From NCBI GenBank assembly GCA_016213105.1, contig JACRBN010000026.1:682001-746000 (forward strand): a DNA stretch of 64,000 bases. Reading direction: 5' to 3'. The DNA comes from Chloroflexota bacterium (lineage in GTDB: Bacteria; Chloroflexota; Anaerolineae; Anaerolineales; Villigracilaceae). How positions within the stretch are numbered: position 1 is the first letter of the stretch; every line of letters starts with the position of its first letter. The translations under genes and the position numbers were made by a program. The notes beneath the pieces are model-generated. The model searched no databases. It worked only from the letters and a program-made list of their open reading frames with translations, and was not told the origin of the DNA. Below, piece after piece: positions 50,615 to 58,556 of the stretch.

Positions 50615-51472
50615 ATGGACTCTTCTCCTCGTTTCCACTTGTGGACCCGTCACAGCAGCATCCTGTTGGGCGGATTCCTCTTGACCGTTTTCCTGATCGT
50701 GTACATCTGGTGGCCGCTGGCCGAGGAATACCTGGCCTACGTGGATTGGAACGGTCCCTGGTGGCTGTACATGGACTGGCTATTGCTGGGGGTTTTCTTT
50801 TTCATGTCCCTGACCATCGTCGTCCGCGCGGACTTGAAGGTGGACGGGTTGATTGTCTTCGTGGGCATCTTCGGCGGACTCGCCATTGAAAGTTGGGGCA
50901 CGCAGACCAACCTGTGGCACTACTACACCGCCGAACGCCCGCCATTGTGGATCATTCCTGCCTGGCCGATTGCGAGTTTGTCCATTGACCGCATCACGCG
51001 CTTGATAAATTGGGCGCTCGGAAAAATAACCACGGAGCACACGGAGAGCGCAGAGAAAAACCTTTTTAAATTCTCTATGGACTCCGTGAACTCTGTGGTG
51101 AAAATTTTGTATTGGTTGACCTTTGCGATTTTTATTTCGCTCATGCTGGTTTTTGTTTCCCCCACGTTTGACAAATCCTACACGTGGCTTGCGACCATTT
51201 TGTGTGTGCTGCTCATCCTTACGCCGACGGATCATCGCTACGCGTTCCTGACCTTCGCCGCGGGCGCGGGGTTGGGATACTTCCTCGAATTGTGGGGCAC
51301 GACGCGCGAGTGCTGGACGTATTACACACTTCAAACTCCGCCGTTGTTTGCGGTGCTGGCGCATGGCATGGCCGCGGTCGCATTCTGGCGGACGGGACTG
51401 ATCTTGAAAAAGGTTGGGGGCAGAATCCGCGGGAGGTGGCCCGAGCAAGCCAGGGTCAAGGAAGAAGCGTAA
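50615..51472 (+). CDS. Membrane protein with internal duplication and in-frame repeat insertion
   Basis: A 285-aa protein with about eight hydrophobic segments. Two related halves share an E-x-W-G-T motif: AIESWGTQTNLWHYYTAERPPLWIIPAWPIA (about 91-121; core ESWGTQTNLWHYYT) and FLELWGTTRECWTYYTLQTPPLF (about 229-251; core ELWGTTRECWTYYT). Between them residues about 139-163 (TTEHTESAEKN...MDSVNSVVK) are encoded by a palindromic repeat at 51030-51099 without breaking the frame. Family unknown to me. TATAAT at 50603-50608 is six bases before the ATG, so the transcript is probably leaderless. It diverges from the ROK operon. Confidence 0.7.
   Translation: MDSSPRFHLWTRHSSILLGGFLLTVFLIVYIWWPLAEEYLAYVDWNGPWWLYMDWLLLGVFFFMSLTIVVRADLKVDGLIVFVGIFGGLAIESWGTQTNLWHYYTAERPPLWIIPAWPIASLSIDRITRLINWALGKITTEHTESAEKNLFKFSMDSVNSVVKILYWLTFAIFISLMLVFVSPTFDKSYTWLATILCVLLILTPTDHRYAFLTFAAGAGLGYFLELWGTTRECWTYYTLQTPPLFAVLAHGMAAVAFWRTGLILKKVGGRIRGRWPEQARVKEEA
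51030..51099. repeat. Palindromic repeat inside the 50615 coding sequence
   Basis: Left arm CCACGGAGCACACGGAGAG (51030-51048) and right arm ending TCCGTGAACTCTGTGG (to 51098) are imperfectly complementary. It has the look of the CACGGAG...CTCTGTGG repeats common in some Chloroflexota genomes. Its length keeps the reading frame open. Confidence 0.7.
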
Positions 51473-51494
51473 AGCGCTTTGGAAGGGGAGCCTA

Positions 51495-51523
51495 TTGACA
51501 TCGTCAAGTGTCTGACATATAAT
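51495..51523 (+). promoter_or_regulatory. Consensus promoter of the TetR-type regulator
   Basis: TTGACA (51495-51500), exactly 17 bases, TATAAT (51518-51523): a perfect sigma-70-type promoter. Start expected near 51530, inside the operator. Confidence 0.9.
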
Positions 51524-51529
51524 TCTAAT

Positions 51530-51552
51530 AATAAACCGACGGTCGGTTTATT
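51530..51552. promoter_or_regulatory. Perfect palindromic operator before the TetR gene
   Basis: AATAAACCGAC (51530-51540), one base, GTCGGTTTATT (51542-51552): perfect 11-bp half-sites. Its position over the transcription start and its ACCGAC-GTCGGT core fit an autoregulatory TetR-family site. Confidence 0.88.
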
Positions 51553-51564
51553 GAAGAGGAATGT

Positions 51565-52251
51565 ATGCCACGCGTTGTTAAAGAAGAAGATTACGCCGCT
51601 CGGCGCAATGAGATTTTGGATGTCGCCCGCCAGTTGGTGTATACCAAGGGCTACGAGCAGATGTCCATCCAGGATATTTTGGATGCGATGAACATCTCGA
51701 AGGGGGCGTTTTACCACTACTTTGATTCCAAACAGGCATTGATGGACGGCTTGATCGACCGCATGCTCGATGATGCGGAATTGATCCTGCGCCCTATTGC
51801 AGACAACCCCGAACTCTCTGCCATCGAAAAATTGCGCTCTTATTTCGAGGCGGGCGGACGTTGGAAGGTGGCACAGAAAGCGTTCATGCTCGACCTGTTG
51901 CGCATCTGGCGTTCGGACACGAACGCGCTTATGCGCCAGAAGCAGGAAGCCGCGGCGATGAAGCGCATCGCGCCCGTGCTGGCGGGGATCATCCGCCAGG
52001 GGATCGCGGAGGGAGTTTTCTCCACGAAGTATCCCGAGCAATTCGGGAGCATGTTATTGGGGCTTTCGCGCGGCTTCGAGGATTCGGTGGCGAACCTGTT
52101 GCTGGCCGATCATCCCCCGCCCGACGCGCTGGAACAATTGGACGCGGCCATCGGCGCGTATTCCGATTCGATGGAACGAATCCTCGGCGCGCCCGCAGGT
52201 TCCTTGCCATTGGCCGATATCGAAGTCTTGAAAGAATGGTTATCCGTTTAG
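51565..52251 (+). CDS. TetR/AcrR-family regulator
   Basis: A 228-aa repressor. The DNA-binding region is at residues 14-60: RNEILDVARQLVYTKGYEQMS, then IQDILDAMNISKGAFYHYFD with the invariant K-G-x-F/L-Y-x-Y/H-F. The C-terminal ligand domain is all-helical. GAAGAGGA precedes ATG 51565. It sits directly behind its palindromic operator and ahead of the exporter genes on the same strand, so it probably controls itself and the MacAB-like pump in response to a compound the pump removes. Confidence 0.92.
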   Translation: MPRVVKEEDYAARRNEILDVARQLVYTKGYEQMSIQDILDAMNISKGAFYHYFDSKQALMDGLIDRMLDDAELILRPIADNPELSAIEKLRSYFEAGGRWKVAQKAFMLDLLRIWRSDTNALMRQKQEAAAMKRIAPVLAGIIRQGIAEGVFSTKYPEQFGSMLLGLSRGFEDSVANLLLADHPPPDALEQLDAAIGAYSDSMERILGAPAGSLPLADIEVLKEWLSV

Positions 52252-52255
52252 CACA

Positions 52256-52336
52256 CAGTACCGCACACTTGCCCTGGCGGGCAGTGCCAGGGAGATTTAT
52301 CTTGCGATTACAGGCAACATAAATGTTGCGGTACTG
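52256..52336. repeat. Palindromic repeat between the TetR and first permease genes
   Basis: Outer arms CAGTACCGCA (52256-52265) and TGCGGTACTG (52327-52336), with an inner hairpin CCCTGGC/GCCAGGG at about 52272-52292. It fills most of the gap. Confidence 0.7.
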
Positions 52337-52354
52337 CGTAACAAGGAGAAAAGA

Positions 52355-53617
52355 ATGCAACTCTACCTGCGCCTTGCATGGCGCAACATCTGGCGGCACA
52401 AACGCCGCACCATCAACATCATCCTCGCCATGAGTTTAAGTCTTGGCTTGATGATGTGGTACGACGGTCTCATCGATGGTTTCAACAACGCCATCTACGG
52501 GAACGCCATCCGCGTGCTGGGCGGCAATATCCAGATTCACGCGGGGGGCTACCGTGAAAAAGTGGACAGCAACCCGCTGCTCCCGTTGGCGGATGACGCG
52601 GCGGTCGTCCAGGCTGCGCTTGCCCACCCCGATGTCATCTCGGCCACGCGCCGCATCCAGACGGGCGGCCTGCTCAGCAACCGTGAGGGCGCCTTCGGCG
52701 TCAGCATCATCGGCATCGACCCCGATGCGGAGGCCGCGCTGATTACAGAAGGCAACGATGCGGGCAAACCGCTCAGCCTGATCGCGCAAAACATTAAAGA
52801 GGGCGCCTGGCTGACCGCCGACGGCGGCGACGTGATCCTGATCGGGCGCGGCATGGCAGACGTGATGGATGTGAAGGTTGGCGACCGCATCACGATGGTC
52901 GGCAGCGACATCCATAAGCAGAACCGCCAGCGCACGATGACGGTGGTCGGCATCTACGATATCGGCATCTCCAGCCTTGAACGGCAGATGGCCTACATCC
53001 CGCTGGCCGAAGCGCAGGCCTTGTTCGGTCTCGATGGACAGTCCACCGAGATCCAGATCAACATCAAGCGGCTTGGCGAAGAGGATAAGGTGGTATCCGC
53101 GCTGGCGCCAGCCCTGCCTGGCTATGAGGTCGAGTCGTGGAACAAGAATTATCCCGAACTGGAAACCGCCATCAACAGCAAGGGCGCGGCGATGACCGTC
53201 TTCGGCATCATCATCATCTCCATCGCAGCCATCGGCATTTTGAACCTGCTGCTGATGGCCGTCTACGAGCGGACGCGTGAGATCGGCCTGCTCGGCGCGC
53301 TGGGAATGAAGCCGCGCGAGATCGCGACGTTGTTCGTGCTCGAAGGCGCGCTGATCGGACTGGTCGGCGCGGCCGCGGGCGTGGTGGTCGGATTGATCAT
53401 CAACGGCATCTCCGCCCAGGTCGGGCTGGATTACACCAGTTATGCTTCCATGAGCGATTACATGGCGTTGATCAACAGCCGCATCTATCCCTCGATGGGA
53501 TTGCAGAACCTGGGCTGGCGCGCTGGCACTGTGGTGATCATCTCCACGCTGGCCGCCTTCATCCCCGCCCGCGAAGCCTCGCACCGCGAACCCGCGGAGG
53601 CGTTGCATTACGTGTAG
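52355..53617 (+). CDS. ABC exporter permease, FtsX/MacB type (first)
   Basis: A 420-aa permease: N-terminal span (LYLRLAWRNIWRHKRRT then NIILAMSLSLGLMMW), a large extracytoplasmic MacB-like domain of about 220 residues, and three C-terminal helices with the FtsX signature YERTREIGLLGALGMKPREIATLF and the closing PAREASHREPAEALHYV. Together with a similar permease encoded downstream it should form the membrane part of a MacB/LolCE-like transporter. AAGGAG precedes ATG 52355. Confidence 0.9.
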   Translation: MQLYLRLAWRNIWRHKRRTINIILAMSLSLGLMMWYDGLIDGFNNAIYGNAIRVLGGNIQIHAGGYREKVDSNPLLPLADDAAVVQAALAHPDVISATRRIQTGGLLSNREGAFGVSIIGIDPDAEAALITEGNDAGKPLSLIAQNIKEGAWLTADGGDVILIGRGMADVMDVKVGDRITMVGSDIHKQNRQRTMTVVGIYDIGISSLERQMAYIPLAEAQALFGLDGQSTEIQINIKRLGEEDKVVSALAPALPGYEVESWNKNYPELETAINSKGAAMTVFGIIIISIAAIGILNLLLMAVYERTREIGLLGALGMKPREIATLFVLEGALIGLVGAAAGVVVGLIINGISAQVGLDYTSYASMSDYMALINSRIYPSMGLQNLGWRAGTVVIISTLAAFIPAREASHREPAEALHYV

Positions 53618-53623
53618 TTGTCT

Positions 53624-53706
53624 CCGTCATTGCGAGGCGGTGTTCTCCCGCCGAAGCAATCCCCGTGTTGACAGAGGAGATTGCTTCGCTTTGCTCGCAA
53701 TGACGG
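53624..53706. repeat. Palindromic repeat between the two permease genes, CGTCATTGCGAG type
   Basis: Ends CCGTCATTGCGAG (53624-53636) and CTCGCAATGACGG (53694-53706) with an inner pair AAGCAATC / GATTGCTT. Same family as 8574-8664. Confidence 0.82.
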
Positions 53707-53738
53707 AATGAAACAACCACAATCGAAAGAGACATAAA

Positions 53739-54962
53739 ATGTACCAACTCTTCAAAATGGCTTTCCGCGATCTGGGACGCAACAAGCGCCGCACGCTCCT
53801 CTCGGCGCTGGCAGTGACGGTGGGATTGGGCATGCTCATCATGATGTCGGGCGTGCTGGTCGGAGAAATGCAAGGCGCGCTGAAGAACACCATCCAACTG
53901 TTCAGCGGACATCTCCAGATCCGCGGTTTGAATTACGATGAAAACAAGATTAGCCTGAAATGGGAAGACCTGATCGAATCCCCGCAGGCGCTGGCCGACA
54001 CGGTCAAGGGACAGTATCCGCAGATCGTGGACGCGACCCCGCGCCTCGTCGCGAGCGGGATCGTGACGCGCGGTGAAAACTCCCGCGGCGTGCAGGTCAT
54101 CGGCATCGATCCCGACGCGCAGGCGAACCAGGTTTATCGTCAAGGCGTGATCGAGGGCGACTTCCTCGCCGCCGCCGACCGTGAGGGCATCCTCATCGGT
54201 CAGCCGCTGGCAGAGAAGTTGAGTCTCGCCGTCGGCGATCAGATCAACCTCCTGGTCAACACCTCGAACGGTGACGTGCAGGAGCAGTTGTTCACCATCC
54301 GCGGCATCTACACCACCAATACGTTCGGCTACGATGAAAGCACGGTCTTCCTGCCGATTGCCAAGGCGCAGACCATCACAGGCGCGGAGGATCGCGCCAG
54401 CCTGATCTTCATTGTATTAAAGGATAAAGAGCAGGCGGAGACGGTCGCCGCGGCGCTGCAATCGCCGGACTACACGGTGGTGACCTGGCGTGACATGAAC
54501 GCGATGATCGTCCAGGTGGAGGATTTCGCCGGCGCCTACATGACCATCTTCTATCTGATTGTGTTGGGCATTACCGCCACCGTCGTCTCGAACACGCTGG
54601 TTATGTCCGTCTTCGAGCGCACGCGCGAGATCGGCATCCTGGCCGCCATCGGCATGAAGGGACGCCGCATTCTGGCGCAGTTCCTGCTCGAGGCCGCGCT
54701 CATCGCCACCCTCGGCGTCATCGGCGGCATCATCTTCGGCGGTGCGATCACGTATTACTTTGGCGTCACCGGTTTCCCGATGGACATCAGCAAGATGGGC
54801 CTCACGGGCATATTGATCGAAAACAGGATCTACACCGTGCTGACCCTCGACAATGTCATCTATCTGAGCGTTCTCACCTACATCGTCACGCTCGTCGCCT
54901 CATTCGCCCCCGCCCGCATGGCCTCCCGTATGGAGCCGGTGGAAGCATTACACGGAAAATAG
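53739..54962 (+). CDS. ABC exporter permease, FtsX/MacB type (second)
   Basis: A 407-aa paralogue of the preceding permease: MYQLFKMAFRDLGRNKRRT, a periplasmic-type domain with GIDPDAQANQVYRQG like GIDPDAEAALITEG in the first, then FERTREIGILAAIGMKGRRI and PARMASRMEPVEALHGK. The two differ enough to suggest a heterodimer rather than a recent copy. No clear ribosome site is seen beyond GAAAGAG. Confidence 0.9.
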   Translation: MYQLFKMAFRDLGRNKRRTLLSALAVTVGLGMLIMMSGVLVGEMQGALKNTIQLFSGHLQIRGLNYDENKISLKWEDLIESPQALADTVKGQYPQIVDATPRLVASGIVTRGENSRGVQVIGIDPDAQANQVYRQGVIEGDFLAAADREGILIGQPLAEKLSLAVGDQINLLVNTSNGDVQEQLFTIRGIYTTNTFGYDESTVFLPIAKAQTITGAEDRASLIFIVLKDKEQAETVAAALQSPDYTVVTWRDMNAMIVQVEDFAGAYMTIFYLIVLGITATVVSNTLVMSVFERTREIGILAAIGMKGRRILAQFLLEAALIATLGVIGGIIFGGAITYYFGVTGFPMDISKMGLTGILIENRIYTVLTLDNVIYLSVLTYIVTLVASFAPARMASRMEPVEALHGK

Positions 54963-54968
54963 CAGCCG

Positions 54969-55064
54969 AGACCTGACAGGTTTTCGCAGAGCCTTGATTG
55001 ACCGGCTAGATTGCGGTTTACGGAATCCTGATCTGCCAGAGCCATGATGAAACCTGTCAGGTCT
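54969..55064. repeat. Palindromic repeat between second permease and ATPase genes
   Basis: Perfect 15-bp arms AGACCTGACAGGTTT (54969-54983) and AAACCTGTCAGGTCT (55050-55064). A third repeat family in the same operon. The ATPase ribosome site AAAGGAG lies directly after it. Confidence 0.8.
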
Positions 55065-55079
55065 TAAAGGAGAAATAAC

Positions 55080-55772
55080 ATGGAAGTCGCAAATATCTCA
55101 AACGTCACTCGCAATTTCACCATTGGCAAAGTGGAAACGCGCGCCCTGCGCGGTGTGAATCTCAAGGTTCAATCAGGCGAGTTCACCGCCCTGGTCGGGC
55201 CTTCAGGTTCGGGCAAGACCACCCTGCTGCAGATCATCGGCTGTCTCGACCAGCCCAGCTCGGGCTCGGTCGTCATCAACGGGCAGGATGTAACCAAACT
55301 CAACCGCAACCAGCGCGCCGACCTGCGCAAGGGCTCGCTTGGCTTCGTATTCCAGTTCTTCGCGCTCATTCCCACGCTCAACGCCTACGAGAACGTGGAA
55401 ATGCCCCTGCTCCTCGGCGGGCAGAAGAACGGCACGCGCAAACAGCGCGTCATGGAATTGCTGGATGCCGTCGGCCTGGCTGACCGCGCCAACCATCGCC
55501 CTGATCAACTCAGCGGCGGCGAGCAGCAGCGCGTTGCCGTGGCCCGCGCCCTCGTCACCCGCCCGGTCATCGTCCTTGCGGATGAGCCCACCGCCAACCT
55601 CGACACCGAGAACGGCAAACAGGTGATGGAGATCATCGCCAAGTTGAACCGGGAAACAGGCGTGACCTTCGTTTTTGCCACCCACGATCCGCGCGTCATC
55701 CATTACGCCCGACGAATTGTCACCCTGCGCGACGGTGTGATAGAAAAAGATAGTCCTGCGGACGCACAATAG
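55080..55772 (+). CDS. ABC exporter ATPase, LolD/MacB type
   Basis: A 230-aa ATP-binding subunit. Walker A is GPSGSGKTT, the Q-loop lies in [22 protein letters not shown], the signature is [15 protein letters not shown] and Walker [14 protein letters not shown], followed by the H-loop [11 protein letters not shown]. This is the typical LolD-like mechanotransmission ATPase pairing with FtsX-type permeases. AAAGGAG precedes ATG 55080; an adaptor gene follows 19 bases downstream. Confidence 0.95.
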   Translation: MEVANISNVTRNFTIGKVETRALRGVNLKVQSGEFTALVGPSGSGKTTLLQIIGCLDQPSSGSVVINGQDVTKLNRNQRADLRKGSLGFVFQFFALIPTLNAYENVEMPLLLGGQKNGTRKQRVMELLDAVGLADRANHRPDQLSGGEQQRVAVARALVTRPVIVLADEPTANLDTENGKQVMEIIAKLNRETGVTFVFATHDPRVIHYARRIVTLRDGVIEKDSPADAQ

Positions 55773-55791
55773 CGGCCCGTTAGGAGAGAAC

Positions 55792-56589
55792 ATGAAAAGA
55801 AACCTTTGGATCCTTGTGTTGATTTTGTCATTGGCGCTCAGCGCCTGCGGCCAGTTGGCCGCCACCCCCACACCCCTGCCGACCGTCGCGTTGGATGCGC
55901 CCGTAAACGGAAGCAACTCCACATCCACAGAGGCGGTGGCATCGGGTGAGGTTGTCCCCGCGCAGATTGTCAAACTCAGCTTCCCGTTGACGGGCGTCGT
56001 CACGGCGGTCAACGTCGCGGAGGGCGACAGGGTCACGCCGGGGCAGGTCGTTGCCCAGCTCGACACCACCATCCTCGCAGCGCAGGTCGCCCAGGCGAAA
56101 GCCAGCCTGACCACCGCCGAGACTCAGGTCAAGTATCTCAAACGCGTCGGCACCAGCCAGGAATATCTCGACTCGGCGATTGCGGATGTGGATCGACTCA
56201 CCGCCGCTGTTCAGGCCGCCGAAGCCCAACTGGCTCAGGCCACGCTGACGGCGCCCATTGCCGCGACGGTCATCTCCGTGGATGTGGCCCCCGCTGAGGT
56301 TGCCACGCCGGGTCTGGTCGTCATCACGCTGGCCGACCTGGGCAGCTTCCAGATCCAGACCACCGACATGAGCGAACGCGACATCCTCAAGGTGCAGATC
56401 GGCGCTCCCGCCACTGTCTTTATCGAAGCGCTCGACCAGGAGTTCAGCGGCACGGTGGTGGACATCGCGCGCGTCTCCCAGACCGTGGGCGGCGACGTGG
56501 TCTTCAAGGTCACCGTCGAGCTGGACGAACAGCCCGCGGGTCTGCGCTGGGGCATGAGCACCGAAGTCCGCGTCCAGAGCGGGGAATAG
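55792..56589 (+). CDS. HlyD/MacA-like adaptor lipoprotein (first)
   Basis: A 265-aa lipoprotein (LALSAC, Cys19). The lipoyl-like halves are FPLTGVVTAVNVAEGDRVTPGQVVAQLD and ATLTAPIAATVISVDVAPAEVATPG, separated by a helical hairpin of about 55 residues. A beta-barrel region follows (DMSERDILKVQIGAPATVFIE) and the C-terminal LRWGMSTEVRV. This is a MacA/HlyD adaptor architecture but short and anchored by lipid. In a cell without a canonical outer membrane it would hand substrate from the pump to the outside. It is near-identical in layout to the next gene. Confidence 0.88.
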   Translation: MKRNLWILVLILSLALSACGQLAATPTPLPTVALDAPVNGSNSTSTEAVASGEVVPAQIVKLSFPLTGVVTAVNVAEGDRVTPGQVVAQLDTTILAAQVAQAKASLTTAETQVKYLKRVGTSQEYLDSAIADVDRLTAAVQAAEAQLAQATLTAPIAATVISVDVAPAEVATPGLVVITLADLGSFQIQTTDMSERDILKVQIGAPATVFIEALDQEFSGTVVDIARVSQTVGGDVVFKVTVELDEQPAGLRWGMSTEVRVQSGE

Positions 56590-56600
56590 CGGAGGCGCCC

Positions 56601-57398
56601 ATGAAACGCCTTTTGTGGACGGGCCTGCTGGTTTTATCCGTGCTGCTCAGCGCGTGCGGAACCCTCGCCCCGACGCCTGCCCCCGTTCCGACCGCCACTC
56701 CCGCCGCTGGGACGAGTCCGTTGAGCGTCCCGGGCGACGTAGTGGCCTCGGGCCTCGTTGCGCCTGTGCAGGTGACCGAGATCGCCTTCGTCATCCCCGG
56801 TACCGTCACGGAAGTGGCGGTCAAGGAAGGCGACCTGGTCAACGCGGGACAACTGCTGGCCAAACTCGACTCGACCGCGCTTGCCTCCGCCGTGGTTCAG
56901 GCCGAGGCCAACTTGAGAGGACAGCAGCGCGAGTACGAATTCTGGCTGCCCTCGCGCAAGGGCGAGAATCCCGAGCGCCGCTGGCTGGAGGAGACCAAGG
57001 TCGAGACTGCCAAGGCCGCGCTCGCAGTGGCCCAGGCCCAACTGGCCCAGGCCGAGATCCATGCCCCCGTCGCCGCCACCGTGATTTCAGTCAAGGTCAA
57101 GGTCGGTGAATACGCCCAGCCTGGACAGGTGGTCATCACACTGGCCGCGCTGGATCACCTGCGCGTCGAGACCACCGACTTGAGCGAGCGCGACATCCCT
57201 GTCGTGCAGGTCGGTCAGGCAGTCACGGTCTTCGTCGAAGCCCTCGACCAGGAGTTGACCGGCAGGGTCGTCGCCATCGCCCCCAAAGCCGACACCGTCG
57301 GCGGGGACGTGGTCTTCAAAGTCACCATCGAATTGGATGACCAGCCTGAATCCCTGCGCTGGGGCATGAGCGCCGAAGTCAACATCAACACAGAATAA
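56601..57398 (+). CDS. HlyD/MacA-like adaptor lipoprotein (second)
   Basis: A 265-aa paralogue with the same length and lipobox (LLSAC, Cys19). Matching parts are FVIPGTVTEVAVKEGDLVNAGQLLAKLDST, the helical hairpin, HAPVAATVISVKVKVGEYAQPGQ, TDLSERDIPVVQVGQAVTVFVEALDQEL and LRWGMSAEV. The hairpin has its own segment (EFWLPSRKGENPERRWLEET) not in the first. GGAGG precedes ATG 56601, 11 bases after the previous stop. It is probably the partner subunit of a mixed adaptor ring. Confidence 0.88.
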   Translation: MKRLLWTGLLVLSVLLSACGTLAPTPAPVPTATPAAGTSPLSVPGDVVASGLVAPVQVTEIAFVIPGTVTEVAVKEGDLVNAGQLLAKLDSTALASAVVQAEANLRGQQREYEFWLPSRKGENPERRWLEETKVETAKAALAVAQAQLAQAEIHAPVAATVISVKVKVGEYAQPGQVVITLAALDHLRVETTDLSERDIPVVQVGQAVTVFVEALDQELTGRVVAIAPKADTVGGDVVFKVTIELDDQPESLRWGMSAEVNINTE

Positions 57399-57419
57399 CG
57401 ATGGCATGACTGTCATCTG

Positions 57420-57456
57420 ATTCCGCCCGCAGACGAAATGCGGGCGGAATTTTTTT
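57420..57456 (+). terminator. Terminator of the exporter operon
   Basis: Perfect 12-bp stem ATTCCGCCCGCA (57420-57431) / TGCGGGCGGAAT (57439-57450) followed by TTTTTT. Confidence 0.95.
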
Positions 57457-57587
57457 ATGTTGGAGTCCAAAGCCCCTGGCTTTGGATATGTTTCCAGCTT
57501 GCCCAGGCAATTGACAAAGCGGCGTTCCCTTCTATAATAATTCTATACCGCACACGCTTCACGTCATGAGTTACAAGGGAGCAGATC

Positions 57588-58442
57588 ATGTCAAAGAAGA
57601 AGAAAAAAGAGAAAGCCGAAGAAAAAAAGTCCAAACCTCCCGTCCCCGAGGCGGGTGAACCGCGCAGGAAGTTGGAGGAGAAGGACTACCTCAAGGAATT
57701 GCGCAGACTGCAGCTGGAAATGGTCAAATTGCAGGAATGGGTCAAGGCCAAGGGTTTGAAGGTGATCGTCATCTTCGAGGGGCGGGATGCGGCCGGCAAG
57801 GGCGGCGTGATCAAGCGCATCACCGAATGCCTCAATCCGCGCATTTGCCGCGTGGCGGCCCTGCCCGCTCCCACCGAGCGCGAGCGAACGCAGTGGTACT
57901 TTCAACGCTACGTGTCCCACCTGCCCGCCGCGGGAGAGATCGTGCTCTTCGACCGCTCCTGGTACAACCGCGCCGGCGTCGAGCGGGTGATGGGCTTCTG
58001 CACTGAGGCGGAGTATGGCGAGTTCATGCGTTCCTGTCCCGAGTTCGAACGCATGTTGGTGCATTCAGGCATCATCCTGGTCAAGTACTGGTTCTCGGTC
58101 AGCAACGATGAACAGGAACGCCGCTTCCAGGCCCGCATCGACGATCCCACCAAACGCTGGAAACTCAGCCCGATGGATTTGCAGTCTCGTTCGCGCTGGG
58201 TCGAATACTCACGCGCCAAGGATGAGATGTTCAAGTACACCGACACCCGCCAGTCGCCCTGGTACGTGGTCAACTCGGACGACAAGAAGCGCGCCCGCCT
58301 GAACTGCATGGCGCACCTGTTGAGCCTGATCCCCTTCGAAGACCTGACGCCCGAACCAATCAAACTGCCGCCGCGCCAGGAGGATACGGGCTACGTCCGC
58401 CCGCCCATCAGCGACCAGAACTTCGTCCCTGAAATCTATTAA
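57588..58442 (+). CDS. ppk2: Polyphosphate kinase 2
   Basis: A 284-aa kinase moving phosphate between polyphosphate and nucleotides. After a Lys/Glu-rich tail come Walker A GRDAAGKGG (65-73), the lid-side motif RTQWYFQRYVSHLPAAGE, Walker B FDRSWYNRAGVE and the lid RRFQARIDDPTKRWKLSPMD. One PPK2 domain; class I-like by motif and length. GGGAG precedes ATG 57588. Closed by its own terminator; no ppk1 or ppx gene nearby. Confidence 0.94.
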   Translation: MSKKKKKEKAEEKKSKPPVPEAGEPRRKLEEKDYLKELRRLQLEMVKLQEWVKAKGLKVIVIFEGRDAAGKGGVIKRITECLNPRICRVAALPAPTERERTQWYFQRYVSHLPAAGEIVLFDRSWYNRAGVERVMGFCTEAEYGEFMRSCPEFERMLVHSGIILVKYWFSVSNDEQERRFQARIDDPTKRWKLSPMDLQSRSRWVEYSRAKDEMFKYTDTRQSPWYVVNSDDKKRARLNCMAHLLSLIPFEDLTPEPIKLPPRQEDTGYVRPPISDQNFVPEIY

Positions 58443-58457
58443 CGGATTTCGAAGCAG

Positions 58458-58496
58458 CGCCTCCAGCCGTTTTCATATGGCTGGAGGCGTTATTCT
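58458..58496 (+). terminator. Terminator of ppk2
   Basis: CGCCTCCAGCC (58458-58468) / GGCTGGAGGCG (58479-58489) then TTATTCTT. Confidence 0.88.
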
Positions 58497-58556
58497 TATT
58501 GTCAGACGGTGGTATAGTCGGTCAACGCATTCAAACCACCCTATGGACAATATCCC

